Of a DNA stretch of 64,000 bases, positions 43,608-51,036 are shown piece by piece; position 1 is the stretch's first letter; each line of letters starts with the position of its first letter. Source of the DNA: Catellatospora paridis (GTDB lineage Bacteria > Actinomycetota > Actinomycetes > Mycobacteriales > Micromonosporaceae); contig NZ_ML769317.1 in NCBI RefSeq assembly GCF_009720365.1, positions 74,313-138,312 of the forward strand, read 5' to 3'. The translations under genes and the position numbers were made by a program. The notes below the pieces were generated by a model. It did not search any database. It was not told where the DNA came from and saw only the letters and a list, made by a program, of their open reading frames with translations.

Positions 43608-45109
43608 GCACCCCACGCCCGACCCCGCGAACCCGGCGGGTGCTCGTGCTCAGCCGGTACGACATCGGACACCCGCACGCCGGCGACATCGAGCACTACC
43701 TGCACGAGATCACCCGGCGCTGGGCCGCCGACGGCTGCGAGGTGACCTGGTCGACGACACGGTCGCCGGGCATGAGCGCCGAGCAGACCATCGCCGGCGT
43801 ACGGATCCTGCGCTCGCTCAGCCCGCTGGGCGCCCTCACCCGCCTGGTCGGCGAAGGCGCCCGGTTCGACGCCATCCTCGACGGCGGCGACCACGGCGCA
43901 GTGATACCGCTGGTCACCGGCCAATCCGTACCGGTGGTGCCGGTGGTGCACCGGATCCGCCCACGCCCCGCCGGCCGCCTGCGCCGGCTGCTCACCGGCC
44001 CCGTGTCCCGCTGGAACCGCCCGGACCAGGCCGTGGTCGTGCTGTCCCCGTCGGCACGGCACGACCTGCGCCACCGGCACCGCTTCGGCGGCCCGATCTT
44101 CGTCGTCCCGCCCGGTGCACCGCCACCGCCCGCGAGCTCCGGCGTGGACCCAGGCCGGGCCCCGGCGCCGATGATCGTCGTCGACGTGGACCTGGTCGCC
44201 GAGCAGCGCATCGACCTGCTGCTCAAAGCCGTGCCGCAGGTCGCCGCGGCGGTGCCGGGCCTGCGCGTCGAGATACTCGGCGACGGCCCGCAACTCGCCG
44301 CGCTGCGCGACCTGGCCGCGACATCACCGACGGCAGCGTCGGTGACCCTGCACGGCCGGGTCACCGACGGCGAAAGGGACGCCTGGCTGCGCCGCGCCTG
44401 GCTGACCGTGTCCACCGCCACCGGCGCAGCCTGCGGCTGCCCACTGCTGGCCGCCGCCGCATACGGCGTACCCGGCGTGGCGCTGCAGGCACCCGGCACC
44501 CGGGACTTCCTGCGGGCCGGGCGGACCGGACACCTCGTCGACTCCCTGGAGGACCTGCCTGCCGCACTGATCGAACGGCTGACGGCGCTGGCCGACCCCG
44601 CAAACGTCCGGCGGGCCGCGCAAGCATGCCGGACCTGGGCCGACTGCTTCACCTGGCAGCGCAGCGCCGCGCTGCTGGCCGGGGTCGTCGAACACCAGAT
44701 CCGCGCGCACCACTCCGGCGCGGCCCGCCGCCGCTCGGCCCGCTCCGACATCGCCACCCTGGTGCGGCTGCCCGCGGGCGCGCACGTGCCGGCCGGCGCA
44801 CTGCGCCCGACCGACGAGGTGGCCACCACCGACGGGCAGGTCAACGTGATGCTCAACGGCTGCGACGAGCTCGACGCGCTCGGCGTGCTGGCACGCCTGG
44901 GCGTCACCGGCGCCGGGCACCGCCTGGCCGGGCACGACGACCTGCTCATCGGACCGCATCCGCTGCCCCCACTACTGGCCGGGCCACCCGCCCGGCGTAC
45001 CCGACCCCGACCGCCTAACCGGGAACAGGCGCCGGCCGCACCGTCGCTGCTGCGCGACCCGAGCCCGATCCCCGCCAACCGCCGTCCACTCACCTTCAAG
45101 AGAGGCTGA
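43604..45109 (+). CDS. GT4-like glycosyltransferase, 501 aa
   Basis: GT-B fold protein. The N-terminal half opens VLVLSRYDIGHPHAGDIEHYLHEI, a variant of the GGxxxY start of GT4 enzymes. The C-terminal half has VEILGDGPQLAALRDLA, VTLHGRVTDGERDAWLRRAW, and a weak nucleotide-sugar site (STATGAACGCPLLAAAAYGVP) where the usual E-x7-E is not obvious. The last 100 residues are Pro/Arg-rich. Overlaps the GT2 gene by 4 bases. Donor and acceptor unknown; catalytic competence is uncertain because the acidic motif is degraded. Confidence 0.75.
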   Translation: MSTPRPTPRTRRVLVLSRYDIGHPHAGDIEHYLHEITRRWAADGCEVTWSTTRSPGMSAEQTIAGVRILRSLSPLGALTRLVGEGARFDAILDGGDHGAVIPLVTGQSVPVVPVVHRIRPRPAGRLRRLLTGPVSRWNRPDQAVVVLSPSARHDLRHRHRFGGPIFVVPPGAPPPPASSGVDPGRAPAPMIVVDVDLVAEQRIDLLLKAVPQVAAAVPGLRVEILGDGPQLAALRDLAATSPTAASVTLHGRVTDGERDAWLRRAWLTVSTATGAACGCPLLAAAAYGVPGVALQAPGTRDFLRAGRTGHLVDSLEDLPAALIERLTALADPANVRRAAQACRTWADCFTWQRSAALLAGVVEHQIRAHHSGAARRRSARSDIATLVRLPAGAHVPAGALRPTDEVATTDGQVNVMLNGCDELDALGVLARLGVTGAGHRLAGHDDLLIGPHPLPPLLAGPPARRTRPRPPNREQAPAAPSLLRDPSPIPANRRPLTFKRG

Positions 45110-45111
45110 CC

Positions 45112-46407
45112 ATGTACACCACAGAAACCCCGTCCACCCGCCCGAGCCGCCGGCTCGTCATCGGCACCGCGATCGCGGTGGTCCTCAGCGCCATCGTGCT
45201 GGCGCTGATCGCCGAGGCCGTGTTCACCCACGACGCCTACTGGGTCCAGCGCTGGACCGTCGACCTCAAGGTCTACCTGGCCAGCGGCCTGGCCGTGCGC
45301 GACGGCACCTCCCTGTACGACGTCGTGATCCAGTCACCGCTGTACGGCCCGATGCCGTACCTGTACCCGCCGCTGACCGCGATCCTGTTCTTCGTCCCGC
45401 TGTCGTTCCTGCCCATCGGCACGGCGAGCTTCGTGTGGAACGCGGTCTCGCTGGTCGCGCTCGGCGCGGTGGCGTGGATGTCGCTGCGCATCGCCGGAGT
45501 CCGCGACCCGCGGGTGCACGCCGTGCTGACCGTCGTCGTGCTCGCCCTGGCGACCTGGCTGCTGCCGGTGCGGATCCAGCTGATCGCCGGACAGATCAAC
45601 ATGTTCCTGCTGCTGCTGGTGCTGTTCGACTTCCGCGGCAACACCGGCCGCTGGCGGGGCATCGGCATCGGCATCGCCGCCGGCCTGAAGATCACCCCCC
45701 TGATCTTCATCGGATACCTGGTCGTCACCCGCCAGTGGCGGGCCGCCGGCACCGCGCTGGGGGCGTTCCTCGCGACGGTCGCGGCCGGGTTCGTGCTGAT
45801 GCCGGGCGACTCCGCGACCTACTGGGGCGGCCTGGTCCTGCACTCCTCCCGCGCCGGCGGCGTGTTCGACACCCCGAACCAGTCGCTGTCCGGGGCGATG
45901 GCCCGCGCGATGTCGGTCGAGCAGTTCGCGAACTGGTGGCTGGTCGTGCTGGCCCTGGTGGCGGTCGCGGGTCTGGCGGTGGCCCGCTACGTGCACCAGC
46001 GGGGCTCGGACTTCCTGGGCTTCTCCGCGGCCGCCATCACCGGCCTGCTGGTCTCGCCGGTGAGCTGGGAGCACCACTGGGTGTACGTGATCCCGCTGCT
46101 GATCTGGCTGGCCGTCCGGGCGTACCAGAAGCGTTCGGTGGGCCTGGCGGTGACCACGGCGCTGCTGGTCACGGCGTTCACGGTGCGGATCTTCTCGCTG
46201 CTCGGCATCCAGGAGTCGCCGCCCGCACCGATGGCGCTGGCAGCCTGGGAGCAGGTGATCGGCGCGATGTTCCCGCTCACCGGTCTGCTGCTGCTCATCG
46301 TCGGCCCGTTCTGGGTTCGCCGTAACCTGCCTGCCCCGGCGGTGACGCCGGCGGCGGTGGCCACGGCCGCCCCGGTCCGCGAACCGGCGCAGGCCCTGGC
46401 GGGCTGA
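45112..46407 (+). CDS. GT87 (DUF2029) polyprenol-phosphate-sugar glycosyltransferase, 431 aa
   Basis: Membrane GT-C enzyme with about 10 helices. Family landmarks: the acidic loop residues after helix 1 (WTVDLKVYLASGLAVRDGTSLYD), YLYPPLTAILFFVPLSFLP, IKITPLIFIGYLVV-type helix (GLKITPLIF) and NQSLSGAMARAM. Such enzymes transfer mannose or a similar sugar from polyprenyl phosphate outside the membrane. Two bases separate it from the GT4 gene; a strong terminator follows, so this is the operon's last gene. With the GT2 protein it forms a donor-maker/donor-user pair. Confidence 0.85.
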   Translation: MYTTETPSTRPSRRLVIGTAIAVVLSAIVLALIAEAVFTHDAYWVQRWTVDLKVYLASGLAVRDGTSLYDVVIQSPLYGPMPYLYPPLTAILFFVPLSFLPIGTASFVWNAVSLVALGAVAWMSLRIAGVRDPRVHAVLTVVVLALATWLLPVRIQLIAGQINMFLLLLVLFDFRGNTGRWRGIGIGIAAGLKITPLIFIGYLVVTRQWRAAGTALGAFLATVAAGFVLMPGDSATYWGGLVLHSSRAGGVFDTPNQSLSGAMARAMSVEQFANWWLVVLALVAVAGLAVARYVHQRGSDFLGFSAAAITGLLVSPVSWEHHWVYVIPLLIWLAVRAYQKRSVGLAVTTALLVTAFTVRIFSLLGIQESPPAPMALAAWEQVIGAMFPLTGLLLLIVGPFWVRRNLPAPAVTPAAVATAAPVREPAQALAG

Positions 46408-46417
46408 GCCGTACCGG

Positions 46418-46454
46418 TGCCGCGGGGGACGCCGTCCTGGCGTCCCCCGCGGCA
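46418..46454. terminator. Strong bidirectional terminator of the biosynthetic operon
   Basis: Perfect 16-bp stem (TGCCGCGGGGGACGCC) and 5-base loop, 10 bases after the GT87 stop and before the convergent LacI gene. Confidence 0.85.
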
Positions 46455-46512
46455 TCCGTGTGCGTGACGTGCGGTGCCGCGGCACCCGGGGCGGTGCCGC
46501 GGATCGGCCTGG

Positions 46513-47574
46513 TCAGGCCGGTGGGGGAGCGGTGCTGCCCCGCACGACCAGCTCGGTGGGCAGCACGACATGCTCGGCCGTGACGACACGTCCGGCGCGG
46601 GTGTCCTCGATCGCGGCGTTCAGCGCCTCGGCGGCGACCCGGCCCTTGGCCACGACATCCTGGCGCACGGTGGTCAACGCCGGCCGGATCTGCGTCGCCA
46701 ACGGACTGTCGTCGAAGCCGACGATCGAAAGCTGCGCCGGGACGCTGATACCGAGCTCCTCGGCGACCTGCAGCGCGCCGTAGGCGACCGCGTCGGAGAA
46801 GCACAGGATGGCGGTGGGCCGGTCGGGACGGTCAAGCAGCAGCCGCGCTCCCGCCTTCGCCAGCTCCAACACGGATCCGTCCTGGCGGGCCATCAGCGGC
46901 ACGATCCCGGCCGCGTCGAGCGCGTCGCGCCAGCCAAGCCGGCGCTGCGTCGAGGCGTGCCCGTCGACCGTGACGTCCTCCGGCCCGATCAGCCCGTGCC
47001 TGCCGTGCGCGCCCGACATCAGCAGGCCGATCCTGCGGTGGCCGAGGTCGATCAGGTGCTGGGCGGCGGCGCGGGCCCCGGCACGGTCGTCCACGTTGAC
47101 CGCGGCGATGCCGTCGACCGGGGTCTGGTCGATGTAGACCAGCGGCAGGCGGCGGCGCGTGAGGTACTGCACGGCCAGTGACGTCGGATCGCAGGAGTAC
47201 ACCAGCGCGCCGTCGATGGCGACGTCGCGCGCGGGAACGACCTCGCCGTCATCGGACGAGGTCAGCAAGGTGAGCGCCAGACCGGTCGGGCCGAGTTGCT
47301 CGGCGATCGCGCCGAGGAAGCTGGTGGCGACCGGGTCGGTGAAGGCGAAGCGAAGCGAAGAGGTCAGCACGATCCCGACCGCGCCCGTGGTGCCCTTGGC
47401 CAGGGCACGGGCTGTGGGGTCGGGCCCGACGTAGCCGACCTCCGCAGCGGCGGCGAGGATCCGTTCGCGTAGCGAGGCGGAGAGCTGGTCCGGTTTCGAG
47501 AACGCGTTCGACACGGTCATCCGGCTCACGCCGACACGGTCGGCGATCGTCTGCAGGGTCACCCGTGCCGCCAC
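46513..47574 (-). CDS. LacI-family transcriptional regulator, 353 aa
   Basis: N-terminal HTH and hinge (VTLQTIADRVGVSRMTVSNAFSKPDQLS, GPDPTARALAKG) followed by a periplasmic-binding-protein-like ligand domain (AVGIVLTSS, GALVYS, LPLVYIDQ, HRRIGLL, AILCFSDAVAYGAL, SIVGFDDSPLATQIRPALTTV). Such proteins usually bind a sugar or nucleoside. GTG 47574. It follows a small same-strand gene whose promoter has three CTGTACCGGTACAG-like sites; their central CG is typical of LacI operators, so autoregulation is likely. Whether it also controls the convergent biosynthetic operon is unknown. Confidence 0.92.
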   Translation of the reverse strand: MAARVTLQTIADRVGVSRMTVSNAFSKPDQLSASLRERILAAAAEVGYVGPDPTARALAKGTTGAVGIVLTSSLRFAFTDPVATSFLGAIAEQLGPTGLALTLLTSSDDGEVVPARDVAIDGALVYSCDPTSLAVQYLTRRRLPLVYIDQTPVDGIAAVNVDDRAGARAAAQHLIDLGHRRIGLLMSGAHGRHGLIGPEDVTVDGHASTQRRLGWRDALDAAGIVPLMARQDGSVLELAKAGARLLLDRPDRPTAILCFSDAVAYGALQVAEELGISVPAQLSIVGFDDSPLATQIRPALTTVRQDVVAKGRVAAEALNAAIEDTRAGRVVTAEHVVLPTELVVRGSTAPPPA

Positions 47575-47689
47575 GTCACCGCCACTCGCTGAGCCACGTC
47601 CGCCGCCCCGGCCGGTGGCGGCTCGTCCGGTTCGGCCGCGGCGCGCCGCCGCGGTGCCGATCGAGGTTTCAGATTAGCAGTTGGTCGGC

Positions 47690-47866
47690 TCAGGCCGTCT
47701 TGATCAAACGGGCGGCCCGGGTGATGCCGCGGGCGAGCCCGTCGCGGACCGCCCGGATGCGGTGGGGCCGCTCCACGTGCGGGACGACCGGAGCGTTGGG
47801 GCGGGCGCTGGCGAACTCATACGTGACGTTGTCGACGGCGCTGACGAAGGCGGCTGGCATTTCCAC
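47690..47866 (-). CDS. Small hypothetical protein, 58 aa
   Basis: Short gene upstream of lacI on the same strand: GTG 47866 preceded by AGGAG six bases away, encoding VEMPAAFVSAVDNVTYEFA then a basic tail (HRIRAVRDGLARGITRAAR). It has no membrane segment. It lies directly downstream of the promoter with three operator-like sites, so it is probably the first gene of a small operon with the LacI regulator. Function unknown. Confidence 0.6.
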   Translation of the reverse strand: MEMPAAFVSAVDNVTYEFASARPNAPVVPHVERPHRIRAVRDGLARGITRAARLIKTA

Positions 47867-47895
47867 GACGGTCTCCTGACTTCGGAAAACTTATT

Positions 47896-47957
47896 CTGTA
47901 CCGATACAGTAAAGGAGCGCGACTGTACCGGTCAAGAGATTTACTGGACCGGTACAG
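47896..47957 (-). promoter_or_regulatory. Promoter with three CTGTACCGGTACAG-like operators
   Basis: Minus-strand promoter TTGACC (47935-47930), 18-base spacer, TACTGT (47911-47906), overlaid by three 14-mers: CTGTACCGATACAG (47896), CTGTACCGGTCAAG (47923) and CTGGACCGGTACAG (47944). Each is a full or near palindrome; they cover the -10, the -35 and the upstream region. A repressor, probably the LacI protein downstream, is expected to bind. Confidence 0.72.
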
Positions 47958-48070
47958 ATAAATTCACCGACATGATCGCGGGTTCCGACGCGAGACCACG
48001 ATCACCGCGAGCACCGGCAGACTCCCGTCGGCATCAGGCTCCAGCGGTCCGGCGACCATAGGATCGGACC

Positions 48071-49609
48071 GTGGACGGTCTCCCTGATGCGGATCAGCTG
48101 ACTGACGTGAGCGGCTGGGTGCGGCTGTTCGTCAGCTACAACCAGTACGAGGTGGGCACGGTGCCGGGCGCGTCCGGGGCCCGGATCTACACCCTCGGCG
48201 ACGGGCTGCTGCACGTCAGCGGGCCGAACCAGGTCGTCGGCTTCTGCGGCGTGCACACCGGCTGGATCGAGGCGCGGGTGCGTGTCCTGCCCGAGCCCCC
48301 GGCGCAGGTCGACGGCGGCTGGGACGCGATCAGTGAGGCGACGCTCTGGAGCCCCAGCGGCCGGTTGTCGGTCATCGGCCTGATGGGCGGCACCGCGCCG
48401 GAACTCACCGATGTCGCCGTGCCGCGCGGGCTGATCCGGGTGCGGGTGCACGCACGTGACCGCCTGCACGAGGAGCTGCGCAGCGACGACGACCCGCCCG
48501 AGCGGCACGAGCTGCACATCTGGGCGGTGTCCGAGGACGTGCCATGGCGCACCGTGCTGGCCGACCCGCAGCGCCGCGGCTGGGAACAGAAACCGGCGAA
48601 GGCCGCCGCATGGGCGATGCTGTCACTGGCGCCGCGCCCGTCGCAGCGTCCGAGCATCCTGCCACCGCTGCCATCCGACCCGTACGAGGACGACACCGGC
48701 CTGCCACGGGTCGCGGTGGTCCGCTGCCGGCCCACGCCGGTCGAGGCCCCGGTCGGCGTGCTACCGGTCGGCGACCTGGAGGTCCGGCTGAAGAGGATCG
48801 ACGACGAGACCTTCGACTGGACGTGGGCCACCGCCGACGAACCGATCTTCCCGCAACCGCTCGTCGCGCTGCCCGACGACGAGCCGAGCACCATACGGCT
48901 GACCGGCGGCCCGGACGGCTACACGCTGCGGCACGAGGGAGTCCTCGGCCGGCACGCCTTCGCACTCGGCCTGATCTGGGACCACCTGCTCGACGCCCCT
49001 GGGGCGTATCCGTGGATCGACACCCTTCGTGAGCAGGCCACCGAGGCACACGCGCAGGTCGAGAAAGCCCGCCGCCGGCAAGCCGAGCGTGACGCCACGC
49101 GATGGGGTGGCACGCCACCGTCGGACCGTGTCCGCGCGCTCTCCGGCCAGGCGCAGTCCCTGGCCCGGATCGACCGACCGCTGCTCGACCGCATCGAGGC
49201 GCTGCCGGCCCCGCGCCAGCGCGAAACAGCCTGCTGGGCGGCCCGCCGCGCGATGCGGGTGGCCGGGCTGGAACAGATCGGGTGGATCGCCGAAGCGCTC
49301 GCCGCCGCCGAGGCCGCCCGCCCACTGCCCGGATCCTTCATCGAGCAGCACGGTGCCGCCGCGTTCAACCGGCTGCTGTCCGATCCCGAGGTGCCGCGTA
49401 CCACCGTGCCGCTGCGCCGGGACCCGGCAGTGTTCAGCACGAGGGCCGTCACCGAGATACTCCAGCAGGCCGCCGCGTTCCCCGCCCTGACCGCCTTGGC
49501 CGGTGACGATCCGCTGGCCGCCGCGATCGACGCCGTCTACAACGCGGCGGTTGCGCACGGAGACGACCGGGATCGCTTCCTCGCTGACGCCCGCGCCACC
49601 GTGGGCTGA
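48071..49609 (+). CDS. Hypothetical protein, 512 aa
   Basis: Large unrecognised cytoplasmic protein. The first 170 residues look like beta-rich sequence (WVRLFVSYNQYEVG, GARIYTLGDGLLHV, LHIWAVSEDVPW). The middle (ADLEVRLKRIDDETFDWTW) is also strand-rich. Residues 320-512 are mainly helical, with a charged helix (EAHAQVEKARRRQAERDATRW). No signal peptide or membrane helix. GTG 48071 is used. Codon use is typical. It stands alone between the lacI operator region and the FtsX-like pair; no function is proposed. Confidence 0.7.
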   Translation: MDGLPDADQLTDVSGWVRLFVSYNQYEVGTVPGASGARIYTLGDGLLHVSGPNQVVGFCGVHTGWIEARVRVLPEPPAQVDGGWDAISEATLWSPSGRLSVIGLMGGTAPELTDVAVPRGLIRVRVHARDRLHEELRSDDDPPERHELHIWAVSEDVPWRTVLADPQRRGWEQKPAKAAAWAMLSLAPRPSQRPSILPPLPSDPYEDDTGLPRVAVVRCRPTPVEAPVGVLPVGDLEVRLKRIDDETFDWTWATADEPIFPQPLVALPDDEPSTIRLTGGPDGYTLRHEGVLGRHAFALGLIWDHLLDAPGAYPWIDTLREQATEAHAQVEKARRRQAERDATRWGGTPPSDRVRALSGQAQSLARIDRPLLDRIEALPAPRQRETACWAARRAMRVAGLEQIGWIAEALAAAEAARPLPGSFIEQHGAAAFNRLLSDPEVPRTTVPLRRDPAVFSTRAVTEILQQAAAFPALTALAGDDPLAAAIDAVYNAAVAHGDDRDRFLADARATVG

Positions 49610-49690
49610 GCCCGACGCGACCACGAACATCTGCACGCCTCGGCCGCGTCTACGCAGACGGCTACCGTCGTCGACTTGCCGGCCCCCGGG

Positions 49691-49735
49691 CGGACGCCCC
49701 CCACGAACCCATGCGAGCTGGTAGAACTGGTGGCC
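49691..49735 (+). promoter_or_regulatory. Duplicated promoter block of FtsX-like gene 1
   Basis: CGGACGC, a C-rich run and ACGA, then GCTGGTAGAACT, end seven bases before the GTG at 49736. The same block precedes the paralogue on the other strand (50863-50909), with TAGAACT/TAGAAAT at identical distance from GTG. It fits a -10 element for leaderless transcripts. Confidence 0.5.
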
Positions 49736-50269
49736 GTGTCCCAGACAGATGATCACCTTGTGGATGTAGCACCGCCCGTGGAAGCAAACGCGGACCTCAC
49801 GCCGCCCGTGGCCCGCCGACGCCTGCCGCGGTGGGTGCCGGCCGCGGCTGGGGTGGCGATCATGCTCGTGGGCGCTGGCGGGGCGGTGATCGCCGCACCC
49901 GCACTGTTCGCGCCGCAGCACGAGTACGCGGTCTCGGTCTTTCTGAAACTCGATGCCACCGCGGAGCAGAAGGCCGCCGTGGAAGAAGCGTTGTCCGATG
50001 TCGACGATGTGGACACGGTGCGGTTCGAGAGCCGTGAGCAAGCCTGGAAGGAATTCCAGGAGATGGCCAAGGACCGCCAGGACCTGCTGGCCGGTGGCTC
50101 GGCTTCGCTGCCCGAATCGTTTCGCCTCGACATCGTCGCCGCCGCCTTCGACTGCGAGAGTCTGGACGTGCTGCTGAGCCTGCCCGTGGTCGAGCGGGTC
50201 ATCGTCGTCCAGCGCCCCGAGGATGACGAACCCGGGGCGAAGATCAACTGCGGGAATCTGCTGCGTTGA
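49736..50269 (+). CDS. Membrane-anchored FtsX extracellular-domain-like protein 1, 177 aa
   Basis: A cytoplasmic N-terminal stretch of about 35 residues, one membrane helix (WVPAAAGVAIMLVGAGGAVIAAPALF), then an exported domain like the FtsX ectodomain: YAVSVFLKLDATAEQKAAVEEAL, VRFESREQAWKEFQE, LPESFRLDIV. It lacks the three further helices of real FtsX and has no FtsE partner. Two Cys (FDCES, INCGNLL) could pair. The GTG at 49736 is chosen by comparison with its paralogue; there is no Shine-Dalgarno. Possibly regulates wall hydrolases, as FtsX does through that domain (inference). Confidence 0.75.
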   Translation: MSQTDDHLVDVAPPVEANADLTPPVARRRLPRWVPAAAGVAIMLVGAGGAVIAAPALFAPQHEYAVSVFLKLDATAEQKAAVEEALSDVDDVDTVRFESREQAWKEFQEMAKDRQDLLAGGSASLPESFRLDIVAAAFDCESLDVLLSLPVVERVIVVQRPEDDEPGAKINCGNLLR

Positions 50270-50275
50270 CCGACG

Positions 50276-50314
50276 ACAGGCAGCGGCGGGCATGGAGATG
50301 ACGCCGCTGCCTGT
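50276..50314. terminator. Bidirectional terminator between the FtsX-like paralogues
   Basis: Perfect 13-bp stem (ACAGGCAGCGGCG) with a 13-base loop between the two convergent stops. Confidence 0.78.
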
Positions 50315-50328
50315 GCCGGTACGCAGAC

Positions 50329-50862
50329 CTATAACAGGTTGCCGCAGGCGATGGTCGCCGTGGGCTGGTTCCTGCCGTTCGACCGCTGGAGCACGACGAT
50401 CGTGTCGGCTCCCGCCATGCTCGTCAGGGGCGTCAGGCGCTCGCAGTCGAACACCACCTCGGCGAAATCGGCGTTGAAGGAATCGGGCAGGTCGTCGACC
50501 TTGATTTTCGCGGCCAGCGCCGGGTCAGCCTTGAGCAGCTGCTGAGAGAGCTGCCAGGCCTCCTCCCGGCTTTCGTACTTGACGCCCTCCACCCCGTCGA
50601 GGGCGGCCAGCGCGGACTGCAGGGCGGCCTTCTGCCCCGCGTCGATGTCGCGATCCAGGTAGACGGTGACGGTGAACCGGTTCTCCGGCACCAGCCTGCC
50701 CGTCAGCGCCATCACGCCGGTGGCCGTGAGCGCTCCGACAAGCAACAGGCCCACCACCGACAGGGACATGATCACGAGGCGTCGGGTCGTCGGCCGGGCG
50801 GCGGGGCTCGGCTCGGTCGCGGGCGAGGACTCCACCGGCAGCTGATCAAGAGGTTCTGGCAC
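50329..50862 (-). CDS. Membrane-anchored FtsX extracellular-domain-like protein 2, 177 aa
   Basis: Paralogue of the gene at 49736, facing it. One membrane helix (LVIMSLSVVGLLLVGALTATGVMAL) and an exported FtsX-like domain: FTVTVYLDRDIDAGQKAALQSAL, VKYESREEAWQLSQQ, LPDSFNADFAEVVFDCERL, ending IACGNLL with the same Cys arrangement (FDCE, ACGNLL) as the first. GTG 50862 matches the paralogue's start; an ATG at 50883 is also in frame. The two proteins differ enough to be old duplicates, yet their promoters remain alike. Confidence 0.75.
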   Translation of the reverse strand: MPEPLDQLPVESSPATEPSPAARPTTRRLVIMSLSVVGLLLVGALTATGVMALTGRLVPENRFTVTVYLDRDIDAGQKAALQSALAALDGVEGVKYESREEAWQLSQQLLKADPALAAKIKVDDLPDSFNADFAEVVFDCERLTPLTSMAGADTIVVLQRSNGRNQPTATIACGNLL

Positions 50863-50909
50863 GGAGACAATTTCTACCAGCACTCACCGGCTCGTAGGGG
50901 GCGCGTCCG
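50863..50909 (-). promoter_or_regulatory. Duplicated promoter block of FtsX-like gene 2
   Basis: Counterpart of 49691-49735 on the minus strand: CGGACGC, C-rich run, ACGAGCC, then GCTGGTAGAAAT seven bases before the GTG at 50862. Confidence 0.5.
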
Positions 50910-51036
50910 ACCGGCGACTGTCGTCTCATCACCGGTGTCCTCGTGGTCCGGGTGATCTGCACTGATGCGGTCGTGTCCGGCCGCAACCGCGGATCGGGCG
51001 AAGCGCGCCGACACGGCATCGCCGTACGAGCAGCGG

